From the NCBI RefSeq assembly GCF_900112225.1, contig NZ_FOLD01000014.1, forward strand, positions 65,858 to 129,857: a DNA stretch of 64,000 bases. The letters are read 5' to 3'. Every line of letters begins with the position of its first letter. Position 1 is the stretch's first letter. The translations under genes were made by a program, and so were the position numbers. Of this stretch, positions 45,739 to 53,435 are shown piece after piece. The notes beneath the pieces are model-generated. The model searched no databases. It worked only from the letters and a program-made list of their open reading frames with translations, and was not told the DNA's origin. The stretch is from Massilia yuzhufengensis (GTDB taxonomy: Bacteria > Pseudomonadota > Gammaproteobacteria > Burkholderiales > Burkholderiaceae_D).

Positions 45739-46449
45739 ATGCAATCACTCGACACCGCGCTCGTCCTCTTCAGCGGCGGCCAGGACTCCACCACTTGCCT
45801 CGCCTGGGCGCTGCAGCGCTACGCGCGCGTGGAAACCATCGGCTTCGACTACGGCCAGCGCCATGCGATCGAGCTCGAAGTGCGCCCCACCGTGCTGTCG
45901 AAAATGCGGGCACTGAACCCGGAATGGGATGCGCGCCTGGGCGAGGACCACATGATCGACCTGTCCCTGATCGCGAAGATCTCGGATACGGCGCTGACCA
46001 GCAACGTGGAAATCGCGATGCAGGCCAACGGCTTGCCGAACACCTTCGTGCCGGGCCGGAACCTGCTGTTCATGACGGTGGCGGCCACCGTGGCCTACCG
46101 CCGCGGCCTCACGGTGCTGGTGGGCGGCATGTGCGAGACCGATTTCTCGGGCTACCCGGACTGCCGCGACGACACCATGAAGGCGCTGCAAGTGGCACTG
46201 AACCTCGGTATGGCGACGCGCCTGAAAGTCGAGACGCCCCTGATGTGGATCGACAAGGCCCAGACCTGGGAACTGGCGCAGCAGGCCGGCGGCGACGCGC
46301 TGGTGGACCTGATCCGCTTTGACACCCACACTTGCTACCTGGGCGAGCGCGGCGCCGCCCACCCCTGGGGCCACGGCTGCGGCAGCTGCCCGGCCTGCGC
46401 GCTGCGGGCGCGCGGCTACGAGCAGTACGTGGCGCGCAAGGCTGCCTGA
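45739..46449 (+). CDS. queC: 7-cyano-7-deazaguanine synthase QueC
   Basis: A 236-residue ATP-dependent enzyme converting 7-carboxy-7-deazaguanine to preQ0 on the queuosine pathway. The PP-loop [15 protein letters not shown] is at the N-terminus, then FVPGRNLLF and the C-terminal zinc site with Cys in HTCYLGE and [10 protein letters not shown] 45739 starts [14 protein letters not shown]; the long in-frame extension upstream is spurious. I found no PreQ1 riboswitch in the 167-nt leader. Other queuosine genes are elsewhere. Confidence 0.95.
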   Translation: MQSLDTALVLFSGGQDSTTCLAWALQRYARVETIGFDYGQRHAIELEVRPTVLSKMRALNPEWDARLGEDHMIDLSLIAKISDTALTSNVEIAMQANGLPNTFVPGRNLLFMTVAATVAYRRGLTVLVGGMCETDFSGYPDCRDDTMKALQVALNLGMATRLKVETPLMWIDKAQTWELAQQAGGDALVDLIRFDTHTCYLGERGAAHPWGHGCGSCPACALRARGYEQYVARKAA

Positions 46450-46452
46450 GTC

Positions 46453-46971
46453 CTACTGGCCGCGCAGGTGCGCGGCTTCCTGGTACGCGCCCAGCACCTG
46501 GGGGTGCCACGGAATGTGGCTGGTGCGCAGGATCTGCCCGTCGCGCGCGTACACCAGGTAACGCTCGCCGGCGCCGTTCTCGCCCGGGAGGTTGTCGCGG
46601 AAGATGGCTTCGCAGCTGATCGTGACGCGGTTCTTGTTGACCGTGTATTCGAGCGTCTGCCCCTTGGCGTAGCTGCCCTTGATGTTGTCGACGAAGTCGA
46701 AGCTGGCCAGGTGCTTTTGCAGGACGATCTCGCGCCCCTCCTCGTTCTTGACGGTCTCGCGCTGGAAGCTCAGCTGCGTCATTTTTCCGATGAAGACCAG
46801 GTCGGCCTCGTCGCGCAGGGCGGCGGCTTGCGCCTTGGTGCGCTCGATACGCTCCAGGCGCAGGCGCGGCTGGTCTTCGGGGGCGACGATGGCGCAGGCC
46901 AGGCCGGCGCCGGGATGGGCGGCGCAAGCCAGGGCCAGGCTGGCGAGGATGCGTCGGGTTGGTCGCTTCAT
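46453..46971 (-). CDS. hypothetical secreted protein
   Basis: A 172-residue protein with a signal peptide (RRILASLALACAAHPGAGLA), several beta-strand-like stretches and a conserved-looking VFIGKMTQLSFQRETVKNEE segment. The remaining cysteines (C26 and one in ISCEAIF) could form a disulfide. I do not recognise a family; it vaguely resembles uncharacterised proteins seen in Oxalobacteraceae. It converges on queC with 3 nt between stops. ATG 46971 has GGGAGA upstream. Confidence 0.7.
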   Translation of the reverse strand: MKRPTRRILASLALACAAHPGAGLACAIVAPEDQPRLRLERIERTKAQAAALRDEADLVFIGKMTQLSFQRETVKNEEGREIVLQKHLASFDFVDNIKGSYAKGQTLEYTVNKNRVTISCEAIFRDNLPGENGAGERYLVYARDGQILRTSHIPWHPQVLGAYQEAAHLRGQ

Positions 46972-47104
46972 GCTGTCTCCCAGGGCTGGAAAACGCCATC
47001 ATGCCAAGAAATGGGGCCTGAAAATGCGCAGAAGCTCACATTCGGTCGCCAGAGCGTGACAATCCGCGCATTTGTCGGCGCGTGCGGGGGCGTACATTCT
47101 GGGG

Positions 47105-48382
47105 ATGAGCCCCGCCTTCCTGTTGCTGGCCGCCGCCGCGTCCGTCCTGCCTGCCCATGCCCTCGCTGCCCGTATCCCGTATCCGCAGGAGGTTATGGTG
47201 TATGACCTGAACGCCTGCCCCCGTCCGGCCTGGCCTGCCGGCGCGCTGTCCCAGCGCGCCGCGGGCAAGACGACGGTGGAGGTGCAGGTTGGCGCAGCAG
47301 GCATGGTCAGCGACGCCCGCGTGGCCGTCTCCAGCGGCAGGGCCGACCTGGACGAGGCGGCGCTGGCAGGCATCCGCCGCTGTGTATTCCACGCGGTGCT
47401 GGCCACCGGCCAGGCGCCGACCGGCTGGCTCAAGACGCAGTATGTGTGGGTGCCGGGCGAAGCGGCCAGGCCGCCGGGGCAGGACCGGCAACTGTTCGCG
47501 CGCACCAGCAAGCTGGCGGCCGAGGGCGATCCCGCCGCGCAGAACCTGCTCGGCACCTGGTACCAGCACGGCACCTACGTGAAGGCCGACCTGGCGCAGG
47601 CGGCAAGCTGGTACCTGCGGGCGGCGCAGGGTGGTAACGCCTGGGCGCAGAACAACCTCGGGGTGCTGTACAACCGTGGCGCCGGCGTGCCGCGCGACCA
47701 GCGGCAGGCGGTGGCCTGGTACGCGAAAGCGGCCGCGCAGGACCACCGCTGGGCGCAGGCCAACCTGGCATGGGCTTACCAGCACGGCAGCGCCGGTGAG
47801 CCGGACCCCGACAAGGCCTTGTACTGGCTGACGAAATCGGCCACGGGCGGGCTGGCGGCCGCGCAGCTGCGGCTCGGTATGCAGGGGATGCAGCGCGCCG
47901 TTCTGGACGAGGACCGCGCGCTGGCGGCGGCCTGGCTGGCGCGGGCCGCGGCGCAGGACTACCCGCCAGGCCTCTACTACCTGGGCCGCAGCTTCGAACT
48001 GGGCCTGGGCAACGTGCAGGACGACGCACAGGCAGCCGCGTACTACCGCAGGGCGCTCGGGCGCAGCGAGGGCCGGGCGGAACTTGCACTGGGCATGCTG
48101 CTCGACGCGGGCCGTGGCGGCGCCGCCGACCCGGAAGGAGCGGCGAGCCTGTACCAGAAGGCCATGCAGTCGCGCCTTCCCCCCGCCTACTACCGCTACG
48201 GCCTGGTGCTGGAACAGCGCGGCGACGACGAGCTGGCGCTGGCGGTGTTCCGGCAGGGGGCGGAGCTGGGCGACTGCGATGCGATCGTGAAGTATGTGCA
48301 GCTGCGGCCGGCGCCGGGCGCCCCCTGGGAGCTGCGCGCCCAGGCCTGCGCCGCGCGTCCCGAACTGCCGCCGCGCCTCTAA
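47105..48382 (+). CDS. TonB-domain and Sel1-repeat protein
   Basis: A 425-residue secreted protein. A signal peptide (FLLLAAAASVLPAHALAA) leads to a TonB C-terminal-like domain (CPRPAWPAGALS, TTVEVQVGAAGMVSDARVAVSSGRADLDEAALAGIR in pieces). This is followed by Sel1-type tetratricopeptide repeats from about residue 140 (LLGTWYQHGTYVKADLAQAASWY; NNLGVLYNRGAGVPRDQRQAVAWY). Sel1 repeats mediate protein interaction. The combination suggests a periplasmic scaffold rather than an energy transducer, since no transmembrane TonB anchor remains. ATG 47105 follows GGGG. Confidence 0.78.
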   Translation: MSPAFLLLAAAASVLPAHALAARIPYPQEVMVYDLNACPRPAWPAGALSQRAAGKTTVEVQVGAAGMVSDARVAVSSGRADLDEAALAGIRRCVFHAVLATGQAPTGWLKTQYVWVPGEAARPPGQDRQLFARTSKLAAEGDPAAQNLLGTWYQHGTYVKADLAQAASWYLRAAQGGNAWAQNNLGVLYNRGAGVPRDQRQAVAWYAKAAAQDHRWAQANLAWAYQHGSAGEPDPDKALYWLTKSATGGLAAAQLRLGMQGMQRAVLDEDRALAAAWLARAAAQDYPPGLYYLGRSFELGLGNVQDDAQAAAYYRRALGRSEGRAELALGMLLDAGRGGAADPEGAASLYQKAMQSRLPPAYYRYGLVLEQRGDDELALAVFRQGAELGDCDAIVKYVQLRPAPGAPWELRAQACAARPELPPRL

Positions 48383-48455
48383 GGATGGCGTAAGTACAGA
48401 CAGGAAATTTGACGCTACAGTGCTTGCTCCTCAAAGTACAAGCAACCGGACACCC

Positions 48456-49199
48456 ATGCCCCATCCCGTACCCCGCCCATTTACCCGCGCCATGGCCGTG
48501 CAAGGCATGCGCGCGCGCCTGCTGAGGGAAAGCTTCCCGCGCATCCAGATGTTCATCCTGGTGACGATCACCGGGCTGGCCGGCTTCGGCGCGTCGGTGG
48601 CGCTGCTCGCCGGCGGAATCGAGGTGATGGCGCTGCGCTACGTGCTGGCGATGGGGGTGGCCTATATCGTGTTCCTGCTGCTGCTGTGGCTATGGCTGCA
48701 CACGCGCACGGCGGATTACCTCGACATTCCGGCCTCCGCCGGCTCCGATGGCGGCGGCGGGGGCAGCGGCGCGAGCGACTTCGCCGGCGGTGGCGGCAGC
48801 TTCGACGGCGGCGGCGCCAGCGGCAACGTCGACTTCGCCCCGGACGGCGCCGGCATCGAGGCCATCGCCGAGAAGCCATTGGCGGTCATCGGGCACGCCG
48901 ACGAGGGCGCGATTCCGCTGGCGCTCGTCCTGATCGCCCTGGGTATCGTGCTGTCGTCGCTGTTCGTGGTCTGGTCGGCGCCGATCCTGTTCGCCGAGAT
49001 CCTGGTGGACGCCCTGCTGGCCGCCGGCCTGTACCGGCGCCTGCGGGTGCTCGACCCGCGCCACTGGATGGTCGCCGCGCTGAAACGCACGCTGATCCCG
49101 TTCATCCTGACCACGCTGGTGGTGGCCGGCGCAGGCTGGGGGATGCAAGCCTATGCGCCTGAGGCCCGCTCGCTGGGCCAGGTATTCGCCAGCCAATAA
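48456..49199 (+). CDS. Gly-rich-loop membrane protein of unknown function
   Basis: A 247-residue membrane protein. Two N-terminal hydrophobic segments (MFILVTITGLAGFGASVALL; VLAMGVAYIVFLLLLWLWL) are followed by a soluble loop with glycine-rich clusters (SDGGGGGSGASDF, GGGGSFDGGGASG) and two C-terminal segments (LALVLIALGIVLSSLFVVW; LIPFILTTLVVAGAGWG). I do not recognise a family; the Gly-rich loop is typical of some uncharacterised betaproteobacterial membrane proteins. ATG 48456 is preferred over the upstream in-frame frame in the preceding gene. Confidence 0.65.
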   Translation: MPHPVPRPFTRAMAVQGMRARLLRESFPRIQMFILVTITGLAGFGASVALLAGGIEVMALRYVLAMGVAYIVFLLLLWLWLHTRTADYLDIPASAGSDGGGGGSGASDFAGGGGSFDGGGASGNVDFAPDGAGIEAIAEKPLAVIGHADEGAIPLALVLIALGIVLSSLFVVWSAPILFAEILVDALLAAGLYRRLRVLDPRHWMVAALKRTLIPFILTTLVVAGAGWGMQAYAPEARSLGQVFASQ

Positions 49200-49210
49200 T
49201 CTCCCGTAAT

Positions 49211-49376
49211 CACCTTCGGGGTCAGGTCTGACAATCGGACACGAGCTCGACAGTACTAACCGTTAAAAGCACCTTCGGGGTCAGGTCTGACAATCGGACA
49301 CGAGCTCGACAGTACTAACCGTTAAAAGCGAGGTAACGGCTGGGTTCGTGTCCAAATGTCAGACCTGACCCCGAAG
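49211..49376. repeat. 59-bp tandem duplication with inverted copy
   Basis: A 59-bp unit containing GGGGTCAGGTCTGACA and TCGGACACGAGCTCGA occurs twice in perfect tandem (49211-49269, 49270-49328). Then a 30-bp inverted copy of its first part lies at 49347-49376 with two mismatches. An inner ACCGTTA/TAACGG pair closes the hairpin, so 49274-49376 can fold as one long stem. The unit resembles the ends of REP-associated transposase (RAYT) elements, but no transposase is present. Confidence 0.8.
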
Positions 49377-49398
49377 TTGCGAAGTTGTGAAGTTGGTG

Positions 49399-51204
49399 TT
49401 AGCTCACTCTGCGCAAGGGGGTGGCGGGGGCGTCGAAGTGGAAGCTGCCGGCGTCGTGCAGCTCCCAGGCGCCGTCGCCGGTCAGGTGCAGCACGTGGGT
49501 GTGGTGGCGCAGGACGGCGGGGCGGTGGGCGATGCTGATCAGGGTGGTGCCGCCGGCGCGCAGGCGGGCGTAGAGCGAGGCTTCGTTGCCGCTGTCGAGG
49601 GCGCTGGTGGCTTCGTCGAGGATGACGATGGCCGGGGCGTGCACCAGCACGCGGGCGAAGGCCAGGCGCTGCTGCTCGCCGACCGAGAGCAGCTTTTCCC
49701 AGTCCTGCACGGCGTCCAGGCCGCCAATCTGGCCGGCCAGGCGCGGCAGGTGGACTTGCTCCAGGATTTCCAATAGCTGCTCGTCGCCCAGGCCGCAGGC
49801 GGTGCTGGGGTAGATCAGCTGGCTGCGCAGGGTGCCGGTCTGCAGGTAGGGTTGCTGGGGCAGGAAGAAGAAGTCTTCCGCCGGCGGGTGCTCGATGGTG
49901 CCGCTGCCGGTGTGCCACAGGCCCGCGATGGCGCGCAGCAGCGAGCTTTTGCCGCAGCCGCTGTCGCCGGTGATGAGCAGGGCGTCGCCCGGCGCCAGGG
50001 CCAGGCTCAGTTCCTTGATCAGCACCCGGTCGGATTGCGGCGGGTGCAGGGTGAGGGCGTCCAGCGCCAGGCGCGCGCCGGGGCGGCGTTCGATGCGCGG
50101 GTGTTTGCTGTCGGCGACCTGCTTCGTCTCCACGTCCGGCAGTACCAGCCGCGACAAGGCCTGCAGGCGGTCGATGCCGGCCACGAAGCGGCTCAGGCTT
50201 TCGAAATTATCGACGATCACGCCCACCGCGCCGAGCACCGCGGTGAAGGCGCCGGCCGCCTGCACGGCGCGGCCCACTTCGAGCTGTCCCGACAGCACGC
50301 CCTGGGCCAGGATCACGAAGGGCAGCACCAGGGTAAGCTGGCTGAAGGTGCGCTGGAACAGGTTGAGCGAGCGCTGCTTCTTGATCAGCCCCGCGAAATT
50401 CTGGATCACTTTCGTGAACTTGCTGTCGATGTGGGCGCGCTCCTGCGCCTCGCCGCGGTAGAAGGCGATCGATTCGGCGTTTTCGCGCAGGCGCATCAGG
50501 CTGAAACGGAAATCCGCCTCCAGCCGCAGCTGCCAGAAATTCATACGGATCAGCGGGTTGCCGAAGACGTAAAGCGCGACCACGGTGCCCACCAGCGCGT
50601 ACACCGCCAGCACCGCCACCAGCGTGTGCGAGATGGTCCACAGCACCGCGCTGAAGGCCACCAGCTGCATGATGGAGCCGAGGAAGATCAGCAGGAAGTG
50701 GATCGACCGCCCGGTGAAGGTGTTGATGTCTTCGCTGATGCGCTGGTCGGGGTTGTCGATCTCGCTGGTGGCGCCCAGCTCGTAGTACTTGCGGCCCTTC
50801 AGGTAGCTGTCGAGGAAGCGGCCGGTGAGCCAGCGCCGCCAGTGGTTGGCGAACAGGTCGCGCATGTAGTAGTAGAAGGCGTAGACCGGAATCGCCACCG
50901 CCAGGATCATCAGGCAGGCCCGTACCGAGGTCCAGAAACGGCCGCCGTCCTTGCCGGCCAGCGCCGAGGTCATCTCGCCGGCCTGGTCGTTGAGCATGAC
51001 GGCGAACTTGGTCTCGACCAGCATCAGCACGATCAGCAGCGAGAGCAGGAACCACGCTTTCTTGCGTTCTTCCTCGAGCCAGTAGGGCTTGGCCACATTC
51101 ACGAACTGCTTCCAGGCCGCCAGCGACAGGGGTGGCCGGCGTCGGTTCTTGGGGGCCGCCGGGGATTCGGTGGTGTCGGGCTGCTTGCTGGCGGTGATAG
51201 GCAT
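49399..51204 (-). CDS. SbmA/BacA-like ABC transporter (fused permease-ATPase)
   Basis: A 601-residue fused transporter. About six transmembrane segments (SLLIVLMLVETKFAVML; LLIFLGSIMQLVAFSAVLW) make an ABC_membrane_2-type domain (YddA/SbmA class), followed by an ATPase with Walker A TGDSGCGKSSLL, signature LSVGEQQRL (C-loop variant S-V-G-E-Q) and Walker B AIVILDEATSALD. Related proteins transport peptides, B12 or very-long-chain lipids; substrate unknown. ATG 51204 has GAGAACC upstream; the 41 extra codons in frame upstream are unlikely. Confidence 0.88.
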   Translation of the reverse strand: MPITASKQPDTTESPAAPKNRRRPPLSLAAWKQFVNVAKPYWLEEERKKAWFLLSLLIVLMLVETKFAVMLNDQAGEMTSALAGKDGGRFWTSVRACLMILAVAIPVYAFYYYMRDLFANHWRRWLTGRFLDSYLKGRKYYELGATSEIDNPDQRISEDINTFTGRSIHFLLIFLGSIMQLVAFSAVLWTISHTLVAVLAVYALVGTVVALYVFGNPLIRMNFWQLRLEADFRFSLMRLRENAESIAFYRGEAQERAHIDSKFTKVIQNFAGLIKKQRSLNLFQRTFSQLTLVLPFVILAQGVLSGQLEVGRAVQAAGAFTAVLGAVGVIVDNFESLSRFVAGIDRLQALSRLVLPDVETKQVADSKHPRIERRPGARLALDALTLHPPQSDRVLIKELSLALAPGDALLITGDSGCGKSSLLRAIAGLWHTGSGTIEHPPAEDFFFLPQQPYLQTGTLRSQLIYPSTACGLGDEQLLEILEQVHLPRLAGQIGGLDAVQDWEKLLSVGEQQRLAFARVLVHAPAIVILDEATSALDSGNEASLYARLRAGGTTLISIAHRPAVLRHHTHVLHLTGDGAWELHDAGSFHFDAPATPLRRVS

Positions 51205-51368
51205 GGTGGTTCTCGATAAACAGCGGTAATGCTTGGCCCCAGCATACGTCTGGTCATGCAGTAGTTCGGTGCGGAAACGGACATAGCGCGAACTTACCTG
51301 CGTGGCGACACGATGGCGCTTTGTCAATTAGGCTGGGTTCGTCCCCATTCCTACAGGATTTCCCCACC

Positions 51369-51866
51369 ATGAATAACCGCAGCCTGCTTTCCTCGATCCT
51401 GATCGGCGCCGTCGCCAGCGCCCGCTCCATGACGCCCATGGCCACCCTCGCGATGGCGCGTGCCAGTGGCCGCCACACCAGCGGCCAGCTGGTGCTGCTG
51501 GACCGCCCCTTGTTCAAGTACGGCGCCATGGCCATGGGCCTGGGCGAGCTGTATGGCGACAAGATGAAGACGGCGCCCGACCGCACCGTCTTCCTCGGCC
51601 TGCTGGCGCGCGTCATGAGCGCCGGCATCGCCGGTGCGGCGCTGGCCCCGCGCGGCCGCGAAAAAGCCGGTGCGGCGGTTGCCGTCGCCACCGCCGTGCC
51701 GCTGGCCTACCTGACGCTGGCCGGCCGCAAGGAAGCCATGGCCAAGATGGGCCAGACCCGCAGTGGCCTGATCGAGGACGCGCTGGTGGTGGCCGCGGGT
51801 TCGGCCATCGTGGCGCTGGCGACGCGGCCGGACCGGGTCAGCCGGGAATCCTGGCCACGGCCTTGA
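51369..51866 (+). CDS. DUF4126-like membrane protein
   Basis: A 165-residue protein with hydrophobic segments (LLSSILIGAVASARSMTPM; AGIAGAALAPRGREKAGAAVAVATAVPLAYL in pieces). The Arg-Ser/Thr-Pro motif ARSMTPMATLA and a paired helical repeat resemble DUF4126 family members. Function unknown. It overlaps the convergent RidA gene by 29 bp at its 3' end, so one stop lies inside the other gene. ATG 51369 is 16 codons into the open frame and starts at MNNRSLLSS. Confidence 0.7.
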   Translation: MNNRSLLSSILIGAVASARSMTPMATLAMARASGRHTSGQLVLLDRPLFKYGAMAMGLGELYGDKMKTAPDRTVFLGLLARVMSAGIAGAALAPRGREKAGAAVAVATAVPLAYLTLAGRKEAMAKMGQTRSGLIEDALVVAAGSAIVALATRPDRVSRESWPRP

Positions 51867-52230
51867 TCTCGAACTGGAAGCCATACAGCCAGGTCACCCC
51901 GACCACCGTGGCGTTGGGGTAGGGCGCTTCGCCCCAGTAGTCGCGCGCCACTTCCCAGATCCGCTCGAAGTGGCGCTCCGGGTCGACGATGAAGATCGTC
52001 ACGTCGACCACGTCGGCGAAGCTGCAGCCGGCGGCGGCCAGCACCGCGTCCAGGTTCCCGAAGGCGCGCCGCACCTGCGCGTCCACCCCTGGCTCCGGCG
52101 TCCCATCCTCGCGGCTGCCCACCTGTCCCGACACAAATAGAAACCCGCCCGCGCGCACCGCCGGCGAATAGCGGTTCTGCTCATACAGGGCTTGGCGGCC
52201 GGCCGGGAAAACGACATCGCGCTGGTTCAT
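51838..52230 (-). CDS. RidA-family reactive intermediate deaminase
   Basis: A 130-residue RidA/YjgF homologue. Features are YSPAVRAGGFLFVSGQVGSREDG, then NLDAVLAAAGCSFADVVDVTIFI, and an NATVVGVTWL end. Canonical RidA has a substrate-binding Arg in the R-x-x motif near the C-terminus (ARTTVEV-like); here the region reads NATVVGV, so it is likely an Rid subfamily member without confirmed imine deaminase activity. The ribosome site AAGGAGTAAGCA is ideal. It is divergent from the LysR gene at 52347. Confidence 0.85.
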   Translation of the reverse strand: MNQRDVVFPAGRQALYEQNRYSPAVRAGGFLFVSGQVGSREDGTPEPGVDAQVRRAFGNLDAVLAAAGCSFADVVDVTIFIVDPERHFERIWEVARDYWGEAPYPNATVVGVTWLYGFQFEIKAVARIPG

Positions 52231-52346
52231 TGCTTACTCCTTCGGTTGGTTGATTCCTGCACTGTAGCTTTTCGAACTGTGTAGATAAACAGGAGAATCG
52301 ACTCAACACTGTTTGTATAATCCAGATAATTATTGGGGAGCACACA

Positions 52347-53270
52347 GTGGACAGGTTCGACGGCATGCGCGCATTCGTCCGGGTGGTCGAGGCGGGCAGC
52401 TTTACCAAGGCGGCCGACACCCTCGGCATGAGCCGCACCACGATCACCCAGCTGGTGCAGCAGCTGGAGGCGCACCTGCGCATCAAGCTGCTCAACCGCA
52501 CGACGCGCAAGGTCAATGTCACGGCCGACGGCGCCGTGTATTACGAGCGCGTGGTGCGCCTGCTGGCGGAACTGGACGACATCGAGAACAACCTGCCCGG
52601 CGCCTCCCCCGCGCCGCGCGGCCTGCTGCGGGTGGACGTGCCCAGTCCCTTCGCCAATATCCTGCTGGTGCCGGCGCTGCCCGCGTTCCATGCGCGCTAC
52701 CCGGACATCCAATTCGACCTGGGCGCCAGCGACCGCAAGGTCGACCTGATCGGCGAGAACGTCGACTGCGTGGTGCGCGGCGGCGAAGTGAAGGACCAGT
52801 CGCTGGTGGCGCGCCATGTGGGCGACCTGCAGCTGGGCGTGTATGCGGCGCCGGCCTACCTGGCGCAGGCCGGCACGCCGGCGCACCCGGGCGACTTGGG
52901 CGATCCGCAGCACCGCATCGTGCGCTACCGCTGGGCCAACGGGCTGCCGTATGCCATGCACCGGGATGGCGAGAGCGTCAAGCTCCAGGGGCGTTACGTG
53001 CTGGCGATCGATGATGGCAATGCCTACCTGACGGCGGGGCTGGCGGGACTGGGGGCGCTGTGGCTGCCGGACTACATGGCGAAGGCGCACGTGGCCAGCG
53101 GGGCGCTGGTGCGGCTGTTCGCGGATTGGCGGATCGACCCGATGCCGATGTACCTGGCGTATCCGCCGAACCGGTATGTGAGCAAGCAGCTGCGGGTGTT
53201 TATCGAGTGGGTGGTGGAGTTGATGGCGGTGCATGCGCCGGTGGTGGGAAAAACGCGTACCGATGAGTGA
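52347..53270 (+). CDS. LysR-family transcriptional regulator
   Basis: A 307-residue LysR regulator with N-terminal winged helix (FVRVVEAGSFTKAADTLGMSRTTITQLVQ in parts) and a periplasmic-binding-protein-like effector domain (RVDVPSPFANILLVPALPAF). It most resembles the DUF-neighbour activators of the PgrR/CrgA subclass. Divergent from ridA, which it probably regulates; a TATAAT lies in the shared 116-bp gap at about 52315-52320. GTG/ATG choices aside, ATG 52347 begins MDRFDGMRAFVRVV, which fits the family. Its stop is about 60 nt before the paired REP hairpins. Confidence 0.86.
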   Translation: MDRFDGMRAFVRVVEAGSFTKAADTLGMSRTTITQLVQQLEAHLRIKLLNRTTRKVNVTADGAVYYERVVRLLAELDDIENNLPGASPAPRGLLRVDVPSPFANILLVPALPAFHARYPDIQFDLGASDRKVDLIGENVDCVVRGGEVKDQSLVARHVGDLQLGVYAAPAYLAQAGTPAHPGDLGDPQHRIVRYRWANGLPYAMHRDGESVKLQGRYVLAIDDGNAYLTAGLAGLGALWLPDYMAKAHVASGALVRLFADWRIDPMPMYLAYPPNRYVSKQLRVFIEWVVELMAVHAPVVGKTRTDE

Positions 53271-53330
53271 CACGCCAGTCCATTACCTCGTCGTACGCGC
53301 CACTGGCGCCCACGACTTCCCGCGCGGGCC

Positions 53331-53435
53331 GGAACAATGCCACCGGCATTGTTCCGTCCAAGTTTGCATGCTCAACGGCTGCTCAACGAAATTGGGCCCC
53401 GGCCTTCGCCGGGGCGACGGTTTCACGGCTAACGA
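53331..53435. repeat. paired REP-like hairpins R3a and R3b
   Basis: R3a is a perfect 11-bp stem GGAACAATGCC/GGCATTGTTCC (loop ACC, 53331-53355) with tail GTCCAAGTTTGC. R3b (53386-53435) is inverted: ACGAAATTGG, stem GCCCCGGC (53396-53403)/GCCGGGGC (53408-53415), GACGG and GGCTAACGA. R3b's end covers the TAG stop (53429-53431) of the EAL gene. Confidence 0.78.

Noticed and set aside
46453..46971. Lipoprotein
   Set aside because: No lipobox with a suitably placed cysteine at the signal peptide end; a normal cleavage site fits better.
49211..49328. CRISPR array
   Set aside because: Only two tandem copies without spacers, a long unit and an inverted third copy; no cas genes nearby.
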